Shown here: in pieces, positions 5,178 to 7,161 of the stretch | Position numbering within the stretch: position 1 is the stretch's first letter | How the letters are laid out: each line of letters begins with the position of its first letter | From: Bacteroidia bacterium | GTDB lineage: Bacteria; Bacteroidota; Bacteroidia; Bacteroidales; BM520 | Assembly (NCBI GenBank): GCA_009930445.1 | Contig: RZYD01000121.1 | Span: 1 to 7,161, forward strand | Length of the DNA stretch: 7,161 nucleotides | Direction: 5' to 3' | Program-made: the position numbers and the translations under genes | Notes under the pieces: generated by a model | Databases searched by the model: none | What the model was told of the DNA's origin: nothing | The model's input: only the letters and a program-made list of their open reading frames with translations

Positions 5178-7161
5178 TTATTTCGCTTTCAGGCTGATGG
5201 CAAAACCACCACCTGCTGCCAGATGCACAGTAATAATAGATGTTGACGTGATATCCGTTGTTTCTATTTGATAATCGCCCGGGTTGTTGTCCCAATGGGC
5301 TTCCGGCCCGTCGCAGTAGAGGGTGGCGTAATATTTTTTTCCCTCCGGAAGAAAATCCATCTTCAGTACCATATCACGCGGGGTTTCATTGGTGATCCCT
5401 CCAATGAACCAATTACTGCTATTCCGCTCCTGACGGGCAATGGTCACATATTCGCCTACTTCACCATTCAGCACCCTGGTTTGCTCCCAGTCTACGGCTA
5501 CATCTTTAATAAATTGAAAAGCAGGATGATCTGTATAATTATCAATCAAATCTGCAACCATCTGAAGCGGACTATAAAGAACAACATAAAGTGCAAGCTG
5601 CTGAGCAATTGTTGTATTTACTTGGTTACCAATACGATATGGCGAAAGCTTGAGATTGAAAATCCCGGGTGTATAATCTATCGGGCCAGCCAGCATTCGG
5701 GTGAAAGCAACCGTTGGCAGATGCGACGGGGGATTTCCGCCATCTTCTGACCAGGCATTGAATTCCTGACCACGAAGCCCTTCACGCGACAGGATATTGG
5801 GGTACGTACGACGTTTTCCGGTTGCTTTAATGGGTTCATGGGCATTGATTCCAACCTGATAGTTTAGCCCCGTCATAACCACCTGATGGTAATGGTTAAC
5901 CATGTACTGGCCATGATGGTATTCTCCTTTTGGAAGTATTTTTCCCACATATCCGGTTTTCACGGCATGAATGCCCAGTTGCTTCATCAGACGAAAAGCC
6001 GTATCCAGTTGCGCGGAGTAAGTCGCTGTTGCAGCCGATGTTTCATGATGCATAATCAGCGCTACCCCCTTCGTGTTTCCATAACGCACAACTTCCTGCA
6101 AATCATAATCGGGGTAGGGGGTTACAAAATCAAAAACACCTTCCCGGTCTTCAAATCCAGTCCAATATTCCCATCCCGTATTCCATCCTTCTACCAAAAG
6201 TCCTCCTATCCCATGCGCTGAGGCAAAATCAATGAGCCTTTTGGCATATTCCGTGGTGGCTCCGTGGTTTCCACTGGCATAGTCCCAGGTTCTGCGGTTG
6301 AGATGCATATCCCACCAGATTCCTACATATTTCATGGGCAGAATCCATTCGGTCTCTTCCGTCACAGCCGGATCATTAAGGTTTATTATCAAATCCGATT
6401 CGATTAATCCACCTGCAGTTTCAGCAATCTGAAAAGTTCTCCAGGGCGTATCAAACGGCAAACTTCGTTTAACTTTCCATGACTGATTATCACTTCCAAC
6501 CAAACAACTGACAAATCCATTTTTCGAATCGTTAAGCTTCAAAGTCATTTCAGCATAATCGGTCAGGTCTGCCTCATGTATTGAGAGATGTGTTCCCTTT
6601 TCCGTGATTAGGGTAACGGGCGTACTAACCGCATTATGAGGAATTGATGTTTGGGCAAGATTTGCTCCCCGGTAAACAGTGGCATCAATTTCTGACACCT
6701 TGGTTTTACTGTAAAGATGTTCATAAATATCCCAGTCACCCGGAATCCAGAATGCCGTATAATCCCCAGCAAAAATAAAATTAGTCTCCTCTTCAGTAAG
6801 TAAAACTTCCTGTATTGCCGGTTGAGCCGGGAATGCATAGCGCAAACCCACACCATCATCAAAGGCCTTTACATGAATGTTGAAGATCCTTTTTAATCCT
6901 GTCGTTTCGTGAATTGAAACCACCATACAATTATACGACTCATTGACCAAACGCTTTTCACCCCACGGCATCTCCCATGAACCTGAATAACTGCTTTTTT
7001 CAACGGTATGTATCGTAAGGTTTTTCTTAATCGGATCCTGCCCTTCAAAATAAAAGCTAATTTCAGAAGGCAGAATCAGTGGCTCATCGTTATAATTAAT
7101 GCTGTACAGCAATGTTCCCTGATTTTCTTCAATGGTAAACCCGATGTTTCCGGAAGGGGAA
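5178..7161 (-). CDS. GH97 alpha-glycosidase, SusB-like inverting type (5' end outside the window)
   Basis: A glycoside hydrolase of family 97; 660 residues are visible and the frame stays open to the right edge, so the signal peptide and true start are missing. A TTG at 7112 is internal, since the reading upstream of it (SPSGNIGFTIEENQGT) is the usual GH97 beginning. Numbering from that TTG: N-terminal beta-sandwich to about 255, a (beta/alpha)8 barrel from KYVGIWWDM (261), and a C-terminal beta-domain ending AAGGGFAISLKAK. Glu357 (MHHE), Glu426 (NAHEP), Glu444 (SREG) and Glu450 (GQEF) are spaced 69, 18 and 6 residues apart. As I recall them, SusB has the same spacing for its two bases, a calcium ligand and its acid (E439, E508, E526, E532). 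The retaining-type nucleophile Asp is absent (KTGYVGK at 385-391). Predicted to release glucose with inversion from alpha-glucosides in the periplasm. Glutamate numbering comes from memory. Confidence 0.93.
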   Translation of the reverse strand, partial: SPSGNIGFTIEENQGTLLYSINYNDEPLILPSEISFYFEGQDPIKKNLTIHTVEKSSYSGSWEMPWGEKRLVNESYNCMVVSIHETTGLKRIFNIHVKAFDDGVGLRYAFPAQPAIQEVLLTEEETNFIFAGDYTAFWIPGDWDIYEHLYSKTKVSEIDATVYRGANLAQTSIPHNAVSTPVTLITEKGTHLSIHEADLTDYAEMTLKLNDSKNGFVSCLVGSDNQSWKVKRSLPFDTPWRTFQIAETAGGLIESDLIINLNDPAVTEETEWILPMKYVGIWWDMHLNRRTWDYASGNHGATTEYAKRLIDFASAHGIGGLLVEGWNTGWEYWTGFEDREGVFDFVTPYPDYDLQEVVRYGNTKGVALIMHHETSAATATYSAQLDTAFRLMKQLGIHAVKTGYVGKILPKGEYHHGQYMVNHYHQVVMTGLNYQVGINAHEPIKATGKRRTYPNILSREGLRGQEFNAWSEDGGNPPSHLPTVAFTRMLAGPIDYTPGIFNLKLSPYRIGNQVNTTIAQQLALYVVLYSPLQMVADLIDNYTDHPAFQFIKDVAVDWEQTRVLNGEVGEYVTIARQERNSSNWFIGGITNETPRDMVLKMDFLPEGKKYYATLYCDGPEAHWDNNPGDYQIETTDITSTSIITVHLAAGGGFAISLKAK

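Overview
This window looks like chromosomal DNA from a member of the Bacteroidota, probably Bacteroidales or Marinilabiliales. The evidence is an AT-rich sequence with A-rich start regions lacking Shine-Dalgarno sites, a TAnnTTTG-type -7 promoter element before serC, a short Lys-type phosphoglycerate dehydrogenase, the serC-serA-DUF1015 gene order, and a SusB-type GH97 glycosidase. Placement below phylum is inference from protein style only. I see no mobile elements, tRNA or rRNA genes, CRISPR arrays or phage genes.

Layout. Positions 1-263 are non-coding apart from a possible gene tail at the left edge, and end in a strong minus-strand terminator (about 205-242). Positions 264-3622 (minus strand) hold a three-gene serine-biosynthesis operon read right to left: serC (phosphoserine aminotransferase), serA (3-phosphoglycerate dehydrogenase without an ACT domain), then a DUF1015 protein. 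A promoter lies at about 3673-3708, and a 15-bp RNA hairpin sits between serC and serA. Positions 3815-4312 (minus) encode a small rubrerythrin-like di-iron protein with its own terminator, so it is separate from the serine operon. Divergent from it is an exported YceI-family protein (4487-5068, plus) ending in a 15-bp terminator hairpin. Convergent with that gene is a large GH97 alpha-glycosidase (5178 to the right edge, minus), whose N-terminus lies outside the window.

How the genes fit together. SerA oxidises 3-phosphoglycerate to 3-phosphohydroxypyruvate and SerC transaminates this to O-phosphoserine. No phosphoserine phosphatase is encoded here. The third operon gene instead encodes a DUF1015 protein with a DGHHR motif, like the one I recall from free serine kinases of the ParB/sulfiredoxin fold. 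The most interesting reading of the window is that this protein works on the serine/phosphoserine pair. SerA itself is unusual: Lys replaces the catalytic His and the dinucleotide-binding loop is altered. The di-iron protein, the YceI protein and the GH97 enzyme appear to be independent units.
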